Below are positions 45,601 to 53,575 of a DNA stretch of 64,000 nucleotides, one piece after another. Below the pieces are notes generated by a model. That model did not search any database, was not told the DNA's origin, and worked only from the letters and a program-made list of their open reading frames with translations. How positions within the stretch are numbered: the first letter of the stretch is position 1; every line of letters starts with the position of its first letter. The stretch covers positions 62,001-126,000 of the forward strand of contig JACOUL010000015.1 in the NCBI GenBank assembly GCA_016177875.1, given 5' to 3'. The position numbers were made by a program, and so were the translations under genes. Origin of the DNA: Burkholderiales bacterium. GTDB taxonomy: Bacteria > Pseudomonadota > Gammaproteobacteria > Burkholderiales > Burkholderiaceae_D.

Positions 45601-47601
45601 GACCTGATCGCCGATGATTTCAATGAGGCTGAATATCTGGAGCTGATGAGGAAAGCGAAAGGCTATACCTCGCTTTTCTACTATGGCATGGAAAAAACCA
45701 TGCGCAGCTATTTGTTAGGCGATTATCGCTCGGCTATCGAGGCGGGACGCGAGGCGAGCGATTTGTTCTGGATCTTCCAGTCGCGCTCGATTGCGCCTTT
45801 TCATAATCTGTATTTTTCCCTTGCTTTGCTGGCCAGTTGCGCGGAAACGGAAGACCGGCAAGCCTATCTCGAGCAAGTCGAGAAATTGCAGACGACCATG
45901 TCCTTATGGGCCGCTAATGCTCCCCAAAATTTTGAGCATAAATGGAATCTGGTCGAAGCGGAACGGCAGCGTGTATTGGGAAATAACGAAGCCGCCGCCG
46001 ACCATTTTGACCGGGCGATCACCGGCGCGCGCCGCAACGATTATCTCAATGACGAGGCAGTGGCCAATGAATTGGCGGGCAAATTCTATCTCTCGACCGG
46101 CAACAAAAATTGGGCACGTTATCACTTGGATGAGGCGCGCTTGAAGTATCGCGAGTGGGGCGCTTACGCCAAAGCCGAATTGATCGATAAGGATTATCAA
46201 GATTTGCTGGCGGAAGCCCGGCCTCGCAGGCAAGCCGAGGGCGATTCCGGCAGTCAGCAGCAATCGCAGAATAAGGCGGTGGACGCGGCTGCCATGGTCA
46301 AGGCTTCACAGGCTTTGTCGAGCGAGATTCAACTCGCTAAGCTGCTCGAAAAATTCATGCGCATCATTATCGAAAATGCCGGTGCGGACGCAGGGTGCTT
46401 GATCGTGCAAAAAAACGACAAGCTCCTGATTCAAGCGCGTATCGGTGAAAACAATGTGACTGTCTACGACGATCCGCAGCCGGTCGATAAAAAAGAATTG
46501 CCGACCAGTCTGCTGAACTACGTCAAGCGCACTTCCGAGCTGCTGGTGCTGGACGACATCAGCTTGGATAGCCGTTTCAACAATGACCCCTATATTCTTG
46601 CCAACAGCCCGAATTCGCTGATGTGCGTGCCCATCATCAAGCGCGAAAAGCTGGTGGGACTGCTTTACTTGGAAAATCGTTTGATTAGCAATGTATTTTC
46701 GCCGGAGCGCGTGGAGTTGCTGCAAACCCTGGCAAGCCAAGTGGCGATTTCCATGGAAAACGCTGAACTCTACGATAGCCTGGAAGCGAAGGTAGAGCAG
46801 CGCACCGAAGAATTGGTCGGCAAGAACCGCGAATTGCAGGAAGCGCAGAAGCAATTGGTCGAATCTGAAAAAATGGCATCGCTCGGCCAATTGGTAGCCG
46901 GCGTGGCGCATGAAATCAATACGCCGATCGGTGTGAGCTTTACGGCGATCACGCATTTTTCCAAGCAAACGCGGCGCTTGGTGCAGACCTTCCAATCAGG
47001 CCAAGTCAAGAAATCCGATATGACGGAATTTCTTGACCTTGCAGAGGAGGCCAGCGAACAGTTGATTTCGAATTTGTCGCGCGCATCCAAGCTCATTCAA
47101 AGCTTCAAGCAGGTGGCGGTGGATCAATCGTTCGACACCGTGCGCGAATTCGATTTGGCGATTTACTTAAACGAGCTCATCGTCAGCCTTGCTCCGGCAG
47201 TGCGCAAGTCCGGTCATGCCACCAAATTGACCTGCCCCCAGGGGATCGCCATGAAAAGCTTCCCCGGCGCCTTGGGCCAAGTGGTGACCAATCTCGTCAT
47301 GAACACGCTCATGCATGCTTTCGACGGCGTCGAAGGCGGCACGATTGAAATCACCGCCAAACAGTTCGGCGGCAATGTCGAATTGAGCTGCCGAGACAAT
47401 GGCGTCGGTATTCCGGATGACATCCAATCCAAAATTTTCGATCCCTTCTTCACCACGCGTCGTGCTTCCGGCGGCAGCGGCCTTGGACTGCATATCGTCT
47501 ACAACCTGGTGACGCAAAAACTGCATGGCCGCATCGGCGTTGAAAGCAAGGTGGGCGAGGGAACTAAATTCTGGATGAGTTTGCCGGCGGAAGTGCAATA
47601 A
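42649..47601 (+). CDS. Giant pseudokinase/AAA ATPase/GAF/sensor histidine kinase
   Basis: 1650 residues. Residues 1-180 are the C-lobe of a Ser/Thr kinase without its ATP-binding N-lobe. The catalytic HRDxxxxN is replaced (HAAKTIYKTLTPQCF), while DFRTDYYSLGVILYEM remains. About 200-480: AAA-type ATPase with P-loop GYSGIGKSS (about 235-243) and Walker B FLDDLQWAD. About 500-1200: long helical, TPR-like region. About 1215-1385: GAF domain. A coiled coil leads to HisKA (GVAHEINTPIG, His about 1421) and HATPase_c (NLVMNTLMHAF, GSGLGLHIVYNL). No transmembrane segment. This is the layout of trifunctional kinase/ATPase/histidine kinases. The next gene starts 18 bases on. Confidence 0.92.
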   Translation: METLSEHTAVNRQVAKVFSTATFLTQAINLTEALGQLHAAKTIYKTLTPQCFKIDPATHSVTLAAPGTIRPSNNLELLTYSSPEQTGRTNRQVDFRTDYYSLGVILYEMGCGSPPFTADDPMELLHGHLARMPSPPDQLNAQLPPIVGAIILKLLAKRPEDRYQSHAGLTHDLEQCLLQLQGGKAQIAEFSLGLNDISDRLQIPQKLYGREKEIGVLFDVLERAAQGKPELVLVTGYSGIGKSSLVQEIRAPIIVRRGYLLAGKFDQLKKSTPYSAIVQALDGFLKQILTETEEQLQDWRSKILVTLGNNAQVLVDLLPRLEQIIGSQPEPPAANPVEAQNRFNSVLQHFLKMLAKPEHPAVLFLDDLQWADAASLKLIKYICSELGDASILLVGAYRDNEVDQTHPLTSILDEIRKGKTPVHEIRVTPLPLASIEDMLADAFRSTPEGVKELAVLVEEKTGGNPFFIHQFLDTLYKENLIYLDDARQWTWHIDTIKGLAITNNVIDLLTKAMERFPQATQLAISCAAAIGNNFVLGTLATVMEQEVEVTHESLQSAVAAGLLIDMDAMADQIAFAERTYRFLHDRVQQAAYELAKLGGKPALHYRIGQLLLGNADIDSLPDDKLFMLVEHLNCGVELITASDERLRLAQLNCMAAKKAKLAAAFAIAMDYLNRAAELLPENSWTTHYDLSFNIFFERADIERLSLNYAKADELCAVLMTRTQVKLHKAMVFELMLERHKSANDYRQAIATGLDALRLFEIDLPLEPSQQQYEDYYARLETIKFGEDSEAVLLSPPMSDPAYILLTRIVSSLLPCVWNGSPLLWPALIYEQAKILAKYGHTGVSFLSYSTYAVTLCANPRTAQKGERVGRLSVHVAEKFGDPGLRNRAMLSYAAFFAPWTRHLADTPAMLLDVYDYAANVGDIEYLNYGLVFGFTHQFLIGTPLPKMAQLSRKYKEIFKKFGSNQYRVTFAIDKLIIALSGKDQDLIADDFNEAEYLELMRKAKGYTSLFYYGMEKTMRSYLLGDYRSAIEAGREASDLFWIFQSRSIAPFHNLYFSLALLASCAETEDRQAYLEQVEKLQTTMSLWAANAPQNFEHKWNLVEAERQRVLGNNEAAADHFDRAITGARRNDYLNDEAVANELAGKFYLSTGNKNWARYHLDEARLKYREWGAYAKAELIDKDYQDLLAEARPRRQAEGDSGSQQQSQNKAVDAAAMVKASQALSSEIQLAKLLEKFMRIIIENAGADAGCLIVQKNDKLLIQARIGENNVTVYDDPQPVDKKELPTSLLNYVKRTSELLVLDDISLDSRFNNDPYILANSPNSLMCVPIIKREKLVGLLYLENRLISNVFSPERVELLQTLASQVAISMENAELYDSLEAKVEQRTEELVGKNRELQEAQKQLVESEKMASLGQLVAGVAHEINTPIGVSFTAITHFSKQTRRLVQTFQSGQVKKSDMTEFLDLAEEASEQLISNLSRASKLIQSFKQVAVDQSFDTVREFDLAIYLNELIVSLAPAVRKSGHATKLTCPQGIAMKSFPGALGQVVTNLVMNTLMHAFDGVEGGTIEITAKQFGGNVELSCRDNGVGIPDDIQSKIFDPFFTTRRASGGSGLGLHIVYNLVTQKLHGRIGVESKVGEGTKFWMSLPAEVQ

Positions 47602-47619
47602 GAAAAACTGGGAGACGCA

Positions 47620-49149
47620 ATGAGCACGCAAGACGACGATGAAATCTACTGCTTCGATGACGATGCGGCGGAATCTTCGCAAGGGGCTAAATCGCAGGTG
47701 GCCTTGCCTCCTTGGAAGGTGCTGATGATCGACGATTCGCCTGAGGTGCATCAGGTGACGCGCATGGTGCTGAAAACGGTGCGTTTCATGGATAGAGGCG
47801 TTGACTTCATCAGCGCGTTCAGCGCGGCGGAAGGCAAGCAGCTCATCAAAGACCATCCCGATGCCGCCGTGGTATTTCTCGATGTCGTCATGGAGACCGA
47901 TCACGCCGGTCTGGATATGGTGAAATACATCCGCGAACAGGTGGGCAATAAGCTCATTCGCATCATCTTGCGCACCGGTCAACCCGGCCAGGCGCCAGAA
48001 GCGGAAGTCATCCAGCGCTACGACATCAACGATTACAAGGATAAGGCCGAACTGTCCGATGACCGGTTGCACACCACCTTGATCGTGGCGCTGCGCTCCT
48101 TCAACGACTTGGTGACCATCGAAGAAAGCAGGCGAGGCTTGGAGCAAATCTTGGCAAGCTCGACCGAACTCATGCAGGTGCACTCGACTGAAATGTTTTT
48201 GTCGGGAGTGCTGAAACAGCTGCAAGCCATGTTCAATTTTGGCCAGGATGCAATTTTGTGTGCGCGCAGCAAGCCGGAAAGCGAACGCCCCATTTTGCCC
48301 GAACCAAAGGTGCTGGCCGGATCGGGGCATTACGAGCCCTTGATCGGCAATGGTTTGGAAGAGACCGGATTGACGTGCAAGGATGAAGTGCTTAAAGCAT
48401 TCGAGTCGGGAAAGGGCAGTTTCTCCGAGGGGAATTACTCCATTTATTTTTACTCGCGCGATGTATTCGAGATCGTCATTCTGCTCGATTCGCCGCATGA
48501 ACCTACGGCGTTCGACAATACCTTGATCAACGTGTTCTGCAATACGGCGGCGGTGAATCTCAGCAATATCCATTTGCTGGAGACTCTGGAGAAAAAAATA
48601 GAGGAGCGCACCGATGAATTGAGTAAGGCCAACCAGGAATTGCAGATCATGGCCACCACCGACATGTTGACGGACGCATATAATCGCCGGCACATGCTCG
48701 ATCTCGGCAATAAACAATTGCATATCGCGCGCCGCTATAAGAGGCCGCTGACTTTAGTGATTTTTGACGTCGACCGCTTCAAATCCATCAACGACACTTG
48801 GGGTCATGCCGCGGGCGATGCGGTCCTGGTCGGTATTTCGAAAGCCTGCAAGGCGCTTTTGCGTACTGCCGATATCTTTGCTCGCTACGGCGGGGAAGAG
48901 TTCGTTGTGGTTTGTCCCGAAACCGGATTGCCTGGCGGAGTCCTGCTTGCCGAACGTTTGCGCAGCGCAGTCGAACATATGACGATTCCTGAAGTGGCTG
49001 GTTTGCCGCCGATCACCATCAGCTTGGGCGTGGCGGACATCGTCGACTCTGATAGCGACATCACCAACACCATTCATCGAGCGGATAAGGCGCTGTACCA
49101 GGCGAAGGAACAGGGACGCAACGCAGTCGTTGCTTATCATCCAGGTTAA
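47620..49149 (+). CDS. Response regulator with DUF3369 and GGDEF domain
   Basis: 509 residues. Receiver about 30-160 (MIDDSPEVHQVTRMVL; phospho-acceptor Asp in VFLDVVMETDHAG), then a DUF3369-type region (about 175-330), a coiled coil (LEKKIEERTDELSKANQELQ), and a C-terminal GGDEF domain with intact active site RYGGEEF (about residue 424) and DVDRFKSINDTWGH. An active diguanylate cyclase is expected. The receiver is near-identical in motif order to that of the EAL regulator at 40668. It starts 18 bases after the giant kinase gene, so kinase and cyclase are co-expressed. Confidence 0.93.
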   Translation: MSTQDDDEIYCFDDDAAESSQGAKSQVALPPWKVLMIDDSPEVHQVTRMVLKTVRFMDRGVDFISAFSAAEGKQLIKDHPDAAVVFLDVVMETDHAGLDMVKYIREQVGNKLIRIILRTGQPGQAPEAEVIQRYDINDYKDKAELSDDRLHTTLIVALRSFNDLVTIEESRRGLEQILASSTELMQVHSTEMFLSGVLKQLQAMFNFGQDAILCARSKPESERPILPEPKVLAGSGHYEPLIGNGLEETGLTCKDEVLKAFESGKGSFSEGNYSIYFYSRDVFEIVILLDSPHEPTAFDNTLINVFCNTAAVNLSNIHLLETLEKKIEERTDELSKANQELQIMATTDMLTDAYNRRHMLDLGNKQLHIARRYKRPLTLVIFDVDRFKSINDTWGHAAGDAVLVGISKACKALLRTADIFARYGGEEFVVVCPETGLPGGVLLAERLRSAVEHMTIPEVAGLPPITISLGVADIVDSDSDITNTIHRADKALYQAKEQGRNAVVAYHPG

Positions 49150-49560
49150 TGCGTTAGTGGCGTAACGTAGTTCGACTGCAGCACACTTTCTATCTGATCT
49201 CCCGGCGAGGGCGGGAAAAACAAATAAGCTTGTGCGCTTTGTGCATGCCCGCGAATTTATTTGCCAAGGCCGAGTTCCTATGAGCGTCCCACTTCAAGCC
49301 GAAGATGCGATTGCTCATACGCAACCATCCCAAAATTTGCCCTATTGCCTCAAGTAAAGAGGATGCGGCGAGAGATCGCATCATGGCGTCGTTTTCGCAA
49401 GGCGCAAAAAAATCTCGACTATCCGTCACTTTTTCCCACCGCTCGTCACTGCGTATCCTCTTTACGTCACATTTCCGCCATGCGGCGGATCAGTACAGCT
49501 ATATTGACGCGTCGGATTCAGAAGGCGATTGTGCAATTGATCTTTAATGGAAAGAGGCAT
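49150..49560 (+). other. Intergenic region before the lipoprotein esterase pair
   Basis: 411 bases. Short frames exist on both strands, but none has a convincing start or family resemblance. The only structure I see is the long-range inverted repeat at 49354-49465. Confidence 0.4.
49354..49465. repeat. Inverted-repeat-bounded 112-bp segment
   Basis: GTAAAGAGGATGCG (49354-49367) pairs with CGTATCCTCTTTAC (49452-49465), 13 of 14 bases. Size and design resemble the 101- and 124-bp hairpin elements in this window, but the interior is unrelated. Could be chance. Confidence 0.35.
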
Positions 49561-50547
49561 ATGAAAAATGGCGATGTGGTGGACAGCATACGGCGCTTTG
49601 GCCGGTTCGGCATTTTGCTGTGTTTTTTATTGTCGGCATGCGGAGGAGGAGGAGGAGGAGGGGCGGATTCCGGCAATGCTACGGTAACCAACGTCGGCGT
49701 GACGACGAATGCCGGCTCTTATCTTCTGTATGTACCGCCCAATTTCAAGCCGAACGAAAGCGCGCTGGTGCTGGCCCTGCATGGGTTGAACGGATATCCC
49801 GAATACATGTTGAACATGACGCAGTTGAACCTGAAGGCCGATCAGGCTGGGTTTGCGGTTGCATACCCTGGTGCTGCAGGCACTGGACCAGGCTCCTGGA
49901 ACTCCTTCTTCAAGAGCGGCGCGTCGCATATCCCTTACCTCAGGGGCATCATCCAATCCCTGCAGGCCGGCGTGAAGCCAAACCCGAAAAAAATCTATGT
50001 CATTGGAATTTCCGATGGCGGCTTGATGGCGCATCGGGTCGGCGTGGAGTTGAGCGATCTGGTGGCCGCGATCGGCGTGGTCGGTGGGTCGCTCTATCAA
50101 AACGATCAGCCCGCCGGATGGCCGACGATGCCGTCGACTATCGCACCGGTTTCGGTGATGATACTGCACGGCGACCTGGATCTTGACCAGAACGCGGGTT
50201 ACTGCGGCAAACGCAATGTCTTGCCGACCCAGGACGTGGTATTCGATTATTGGGTCGGCTCATCCGCCAATGACTGTGCATCGGTCGACACCGCGGCGCC
50301 TTTATGCGTCGGTACGGTTCCTTCCGCAGTCAACTCGAAAAAAGGGACGAGCTGTAAGGGCGGAACAGAGGTTCAATTTCATAAGATGATCGGCGCCACG
50401 CACAATTGGCATGCGGTTACCGGCAACTGGTCCGTGCCGATGAACAATCCCTCAGCTCCGCCTTACAACCCGAACTTCAATGCGAGCACCGGCATTTCCA
50501 CCAATGACTTGTTGTGGAATTTTTTTGCAGCGCATCCCAAGCCATGA
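49561..50547 (+). CDS. PHB-depolymerase/feruloyl-esterase-like lipoprotein
   Basis: 328 residues from the ATG at 49561 (GGAAAGAGG upstream). Lipoprotein signal with lipobox LLSAC then a run of Gly. LpqC/Esterase_phd fold: LVLALHGLNGYPEYML (oxyanion region), AVAYPGAAG, nucleophile in GISDGGLMA (Ser about 158), an acid in MILHGDLDLDQN (His-Gly-Asp) and catalytic His in GATHNWHAV. It probably hydrolyses an ester in a polymer or plant-derived substrate at the cell surface. The following esterase gene overlaps by four bases (ATGA). Confidence 0.85.
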   Translation: MKNGDVVDSIRRFGRFGILLCFLLSACGGGGGGGADSGNATVTNVGVTTNAGSYLLYVPPNFKPNESALVLALHGLNGYPEYMLNMTQLNLKADQAGFAVAYPGAAGTGPGSWNSFFKSGASHIPYLRGIIQSLQAGVKPNPKKIYVIGISDGGLMAHRVGVELSDLVAAIGVVGGSLYQNDQPAGWPTMPSTIAPVSVMILHGDLDLDQNAGYCGKRNVLPTQDVVFDYWVGSSANDCASVDTAAPLCVGTVPSAVNSKKGTSCKGGTEVQFHKMIGATHNWHAVTGNWSVPMNNPSAPPYNPNFNASTGISTNDLLWNFFAAHPKP

Positions 50548-51344
50548 TGAATATGAAGATATTTTATAGAGGGTGTATTTCGCTCATTCTCGCCGCTGGC
50601 CTGGCGGCATGCGGCGGCGGATCGAGTTCCTCCGTAGCGCCTACGGATGTCGGCAAACTGGAGTCGGTGTCCGTGCCGAGCGCCGCGCTGGGGGGGAGTC
50701 GTGCCGTCAACATATATACGCCGTATGGCTATAACACGCAGACAAAGTATCCGGTCCTGTACATCTATCACGGCGGCAGCGGAACACAAAATTCCTGGAT
50801 GCCCACCATGGGCATGCAGTATCGTGCCGACCAGCTGATACGAGAGGGAAAAATCAAACCCTTGATTATCGTGGCGCCTCAAATGATCCAGGAGGGATAT
50901 GGCGCGGGGGCGGAAGAAACTTTCGTATACAAGGATCTGGTCGACTATATCGACGCGCGTTACAGCACCGACGCCAGAAGGGAAGGCCGCTACATCGGCG
51001 GTTTATCGATGGGCGGTTTCATCGCCTTGCGCAACGCGTTTGCGCATAACGACGTCTTCAGCAAGGTCGGCGGCCACAGTCCGTATTTATATAACACGAT
51101 CACCAATAGCTCGATCGAGAACCCTATTACTACCGCTGGATACAAAGACTTGCGAAACCTGAAGGTCTATCTTGATACCGGCGTCAGCGATCGATTCAAT
51201 TTAGTGCCGACCAATGAGACTTTGTACAATCTTTTGCAGTCGAAGGGTGTTCCGTCGGAAAATCACCCAGGGCCGGGCGCGCATGACGTTGCTTACTGGA
51301 GCGGCAATATCGACAATTATTTGAAGTTTTATGCGGGGATGTAA
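50544..51344 (+). CDS. Esterase-family lipoprotein (XynZ/enterochelin-esterase-like)
   Basis: 266 residues from the ATG at 50544, overlapping the previous stop. Lipobox AAGLAAC followed by Gly/Ser. Esterase D / XynZ-type fold: YPVLYIYHGGSGTQNSW, nucleophile in GGLSMGGFIALR (Ser about 155), acid in LDTGVSDRF and His in NHPGPGAHDVAYW. Such proteins are feruloyl or acetyl esterases or siderophore esterases. Tandem arrangement with another lipoprotein esterase suggests joint degradation of an esterified polymer. A 124-bp hairpin repeat starts at the last base of its stop. Confidence 0.85.
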   Translation: MMNMKIFYRGCISLILAAGLAACGGGSSSSVAPTDVGKLESVSVPSAALGGSRAVNIYTPYGYNTQTKYPVLYIYHGGSGTQNSWMPTMGMQYRADQLIREGKIKPLIIVAPQMIQEGYGAGAEETFVYKDLVDYIDARYSTDARREGRYIGGLSMGGFIALRNAFAHNDVFSKVGGHSPYLYNTITNSSIENPITTAGYKDLRNLKVYLDTGVSDRFNLVPTNETLYNLLQSKGVPSENHPGPGAHDVAYWSGNIDNYLKFYAGM

Positions 51345-51467
51345 GAGCCCGTTTGAAAACCTACTGCGCGTCCAGATTTTGGCCCTGCGGTGCTCTGCGT
51401 ACAAGGCGTACGCGTCCGCTCCTCGGTCCAAACTCCGGTCGCTCGCTACAGTTTTCAAACGGGCTCT
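51344..51467. repeat. 124-bp dispersed hairpin repeat, copy 2
   Basis: Bounded by a perfect 17-bp inverted repeat (AGAGCCCGTTTGAAAAC and complement at 51451-51467). It has an inner hairpin GCGTAC-AAGGC-GTACGC. Same length and about 89% identical by eye to the copy at 20426. A T-A pair in the stem there is C-G here, a compensatory change. It lies between convergent genes. Confidence 0.85.
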
Positions 51468-51481
51468 AAGGGACTTTGGCA

Positions 51482-52366
51482 TTAGGCGGCTAATGCCTTG
51501 CGGAACTGGTCAAGATATTTTCGACTGACCGGGACTTGACTGTTATCGCTCATGTCGATGCGTGCGTCACCCGATTCGAGCTGTTCAAGCTGGACGACAT
51601 GGTCGAGATTGGTTATGTAGCTGCGATGCACGCGCACAAAACGCTTGGGGTTGAGGCGCGCCTCGATCGCTGCCATCGTCGAGCGCAGCAAATAATCATG
51701 TCCGCGTACCCGCAAGTTGACGTAATTGCCGGCCGCTTGGATCCATTCGATATCCGTGGCGGGTAGAAGGAATTCCTTGCCGCGCTTGCGTACGAGGAAG
51801 CGTTCAGGGCGTTCGACCGGTTCCACCGGCGGCCCCTCTTCGGGCACATCAAGCAGCTTCGCTTCACCCTGCAGCTGCAACAGCATGAAGCGATAGAAAT
51901 TCAGTACGATAATAACGAAGAAATAGAAGCGAAAATCGTTCAGATATTGGAAAAATAGCCGGTTCCACCAATTGTCGACGAGTCGCGTGTTGTCGCCCAT
52001 GCTGAGGTACGCCAGCTTGATCAAGGCGACCGTCAAGAGAAAATGGACGGTGCCATACACCATGCTTGCCAAGAGATGGAATGGCAGGTGCCGCTTCAAG
52101 GTTGCCCATTGCAAGGGGATGCGCCGTTCGAATGCGACGACCGCCGGCACCAGAACGAGAAGCGCGAGATTGCCGCTGACATGCCAGGTGCCTGGCTGCC
52201 ATGGCTTGACGATTTTTGGGACAAGTCCTCCATTATTGACGTCGATCCAGGCGATCCAGCCGTTGACCAGGGCTTGCAACGTGTAGAACGCGATCCAGAA
52301 TCCCGGTTCGACCAAGGGCTTCCATGGCTGATAGCGCGCGAGCAGGTCCGGTGCCGATTTATTCAT
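51482..52366 (-). CDS. Membrane-bound LytTR transcription regulator, copy A
   Basis: 294 residues from the ATG at 52366, which overlaps the upstream paralogue's stop by four bases. Four hydrophobic helices (about 20-165: WIAFYTLQALVNGW, LALLVLVPAVVAF, LLASMVYGTVHFLLTVALI, FYFFVIIVLNFYRFML) precede a LytTR DNA-binding domain (about 190-290: FLVRKRGKEFLLPATDIEWI, GNYVNLRVRGHDYLLRSTM, FVRVHRSYITNLDHV). No receiver, so the membrane part is the likely sensor. The C-terminal half is nearly identical to copy B. Confidence 0.88.
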   Translation of the reverse strand: MNKSAPDLLARYQPWKPLVEPGFWIAFYTLQALVNGWIAWIDVNNGGLVPKIVKPWQPGTWHVSGNLALLVLVPAVVAFERRIPLQWATLKRHLPFHLLASMVYGTVHFLLTVALIKLAYLSMGDNTRLVDNWWNRLFFQYLNDFRFYFFVIIVLNFYRFMLLQLQGEAKLLDVPEEGPPVEPVERPERFLVRKRGKEFLLPATDIEWIQAAGNYVNLRVRGHDYLLRSTMAAIEARLNPKRFVRVHRSYITNLDHVVQLEQLESGDARIDMSDNSQVPVSRKYLDQFRKALAA

Positions 52367-53244
52367 ACGGTGGATACTTGACGCAATTGATCGAGATAGC
52401 GCCGGCTTACCGGAACTTGACTGCTGTCGCTCATGCTGGCGCGTGCGTCGCCCGACTCGAGAGGTTCGAGCGCACGTATATGGTCGAGATTGGCGATATA
52501 GCTGCGGTGCACGCGCACAAATTTCTTGGGGGCGAGGCGCGTCTCGATGGCAGCCATTGTTGAACGCAGCAGATAGTCGTGCCCGCGCACCCGCAGGTTG
52601 ACGTAGTTGCCGGAAGCCTGGATCCATTCGATATCCATGGCAGGCAGCAGGAATTCTTTGCCGCGCTTGCGTACGAGGAATCGCTCAGGGTGCTCGATCG
52701 GCTCCATCGGCGGGCCGTCTTCAGGCGTATCAAGCAGCTTCGCCTCGCCTTGCAGGCGCATGAGCACGAGCCGATAGAAATAAAGAATGACGATGACGAA
52801 GAAATAGGTGCGGAAATCTTTCAGGTATTGATAGCCCAGTAGTTTCGGCCAGCTCTTCACGACATATTGCGAGTCGAACGGGAGATAGAGCAAATTGTAT
52901 AAGGCCACCATGGCGACGACGTGGGTAACGGAATACACGATGGTCGCCAGAAAGTGGTAGTGCAGGTGGCGGACAAGCGTTCCCCATCGCAAGGGAAAAC
53001 GCCGCTCGAAAGCCAACACCAAGGGAACCCACATGAAGAGGACGACATTGCTGGCCCCGATGTGAATGATTTGCTGCCAGGGCTCGATGGTCCTAAATGC
53101 GGGTGGCAGGCGTTGTATGTTGTTGATCGCTTGCCAGGAATTGAACCACCCCTGCATCAAGAAAAAGGCAAACCAAAAGCCAACTTCCACATAAGGCCGC
53201 CAACGCTGATATCGCGTAAAAAGATCGGAGGGTGGTTGAGTCAT
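52363..53244 (-). CDS. Membrane-bound LytTR transcription regulator, copy B
   Basis: 293 residues from the ATG at 53244; upstream in-frame codons to 53337 are not used. Four membrane helices (VGFWFAFFLMQGWFNSW, VVLFMWVPLVLAF, FLATIVYSVTHVVAMVAL, YFFVIVILYFYRLVLM), then the LytTR domain (FLVRKRGKEFLLPAMDIEWI, VNLRVRGHDYLLRSTMAAIE, SDSSQVPVSRRYLDQLRQ). Tandem duplicate with copy A: helix sequences have diverged while the DNA-binding domain is strongly conserved. This suggests different inputs acting on similar sites, or a heterodimer. Confidence 0.88.
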   Translation of the reverse strand: MTQPPSDLFTRYQRWRPYVEVGFWFAFFLMQGWFNSWQAINNIQRLPPAFRTIEPWQQIIHIGASNVVLFMWVPLVLAFERRFPLRWGTLVRHLHYHFLATIVYSVTHVVAMVALYNLLYLPFDSQYVVKSWPKLLGYQYLKDFRTYFFVIVILYFYRLVLMRLQGEAKLLDTPEDGPPMEPIEHPERFLVRKRGKEFLLPAMDIEWIQASGNYVNLRVRGHDYLLRSTMAAIETRLAPKKFVRVHRSYIANLDHIRALEPLESGDARASMSDSSQVPVSRRYLDQLRQVSTV

Positions 53245-53339
53245 GGCGCAGTTCAAGCGTACGGGGTAACGATAACTCCAGGCAAAAACGATTCGACAAG
53301 ACAAATAAAAAGCGCTCCGAGGTGGAGCGCTGTTCATCT

Positions 53340-53426
53340 TGGTGCCGAGAGCCGGAATCGAACCGGCACGGTATCACTACCGCGGGATTTTGAGTCCCGT
53401 GCGTCTACCTATTCCGCCATCTCGGC
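53340..53426 (-). tRNA. tRNA-Leu (anticodon CAA)
   Basis: On the minus strand GCCGAGA pairs with TCTCGGC, followed by discriminator A and an encoded CCA (53342-53340). The anticodon loop CTCAAAA gives CAA (reads UUG). The stem GGGA/TCCC, a long class-II variable arm (CGCGGTAGTGATACCG) and the T arm GCCGGTTCGATTCCGGC are all intact. 87 nt with CCA. Confidence 0.97.
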
Positions 53427-53563
53427 AACGGGACCGCCATTATCCACTATTTGGACTTCCTGATCAACCGCTGGCGTGTTTTATGCATGCAAGATCGTTT
53501 TATAGGCTGAAATGGTGCGAATTCGCCCTTCTTTTCCTGCATTCTAAAAATGTTGGGAGCGCC

Positions 53564-53569
53564 TATAGT
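53564..53569 (+). promoter_or_regulatory. Possible -10 of a small-RNA promoter
   Basis: TATAGT (5/6 to TATAAT) about seven bases before the proposed RNA start. The -35 region (ATTCTA at 17-base spacing) is poor. Confidence 0.25.
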
Positions 53570-53575
53570 GAAGTT

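Noticed and set aside
47167..48723. 518-residue open frame on the minus strand
   Set aside because: Lies opposite the end of the giant kinase and the GGDEF regulator, both of which have clear domain motifs.
49190..49429. 79-residue minus-strand frame in the gap before the esterases
   Set aside because: No ribosome site, no recognisable family, and it overlaps the inverted repeat; kept as non-coding.
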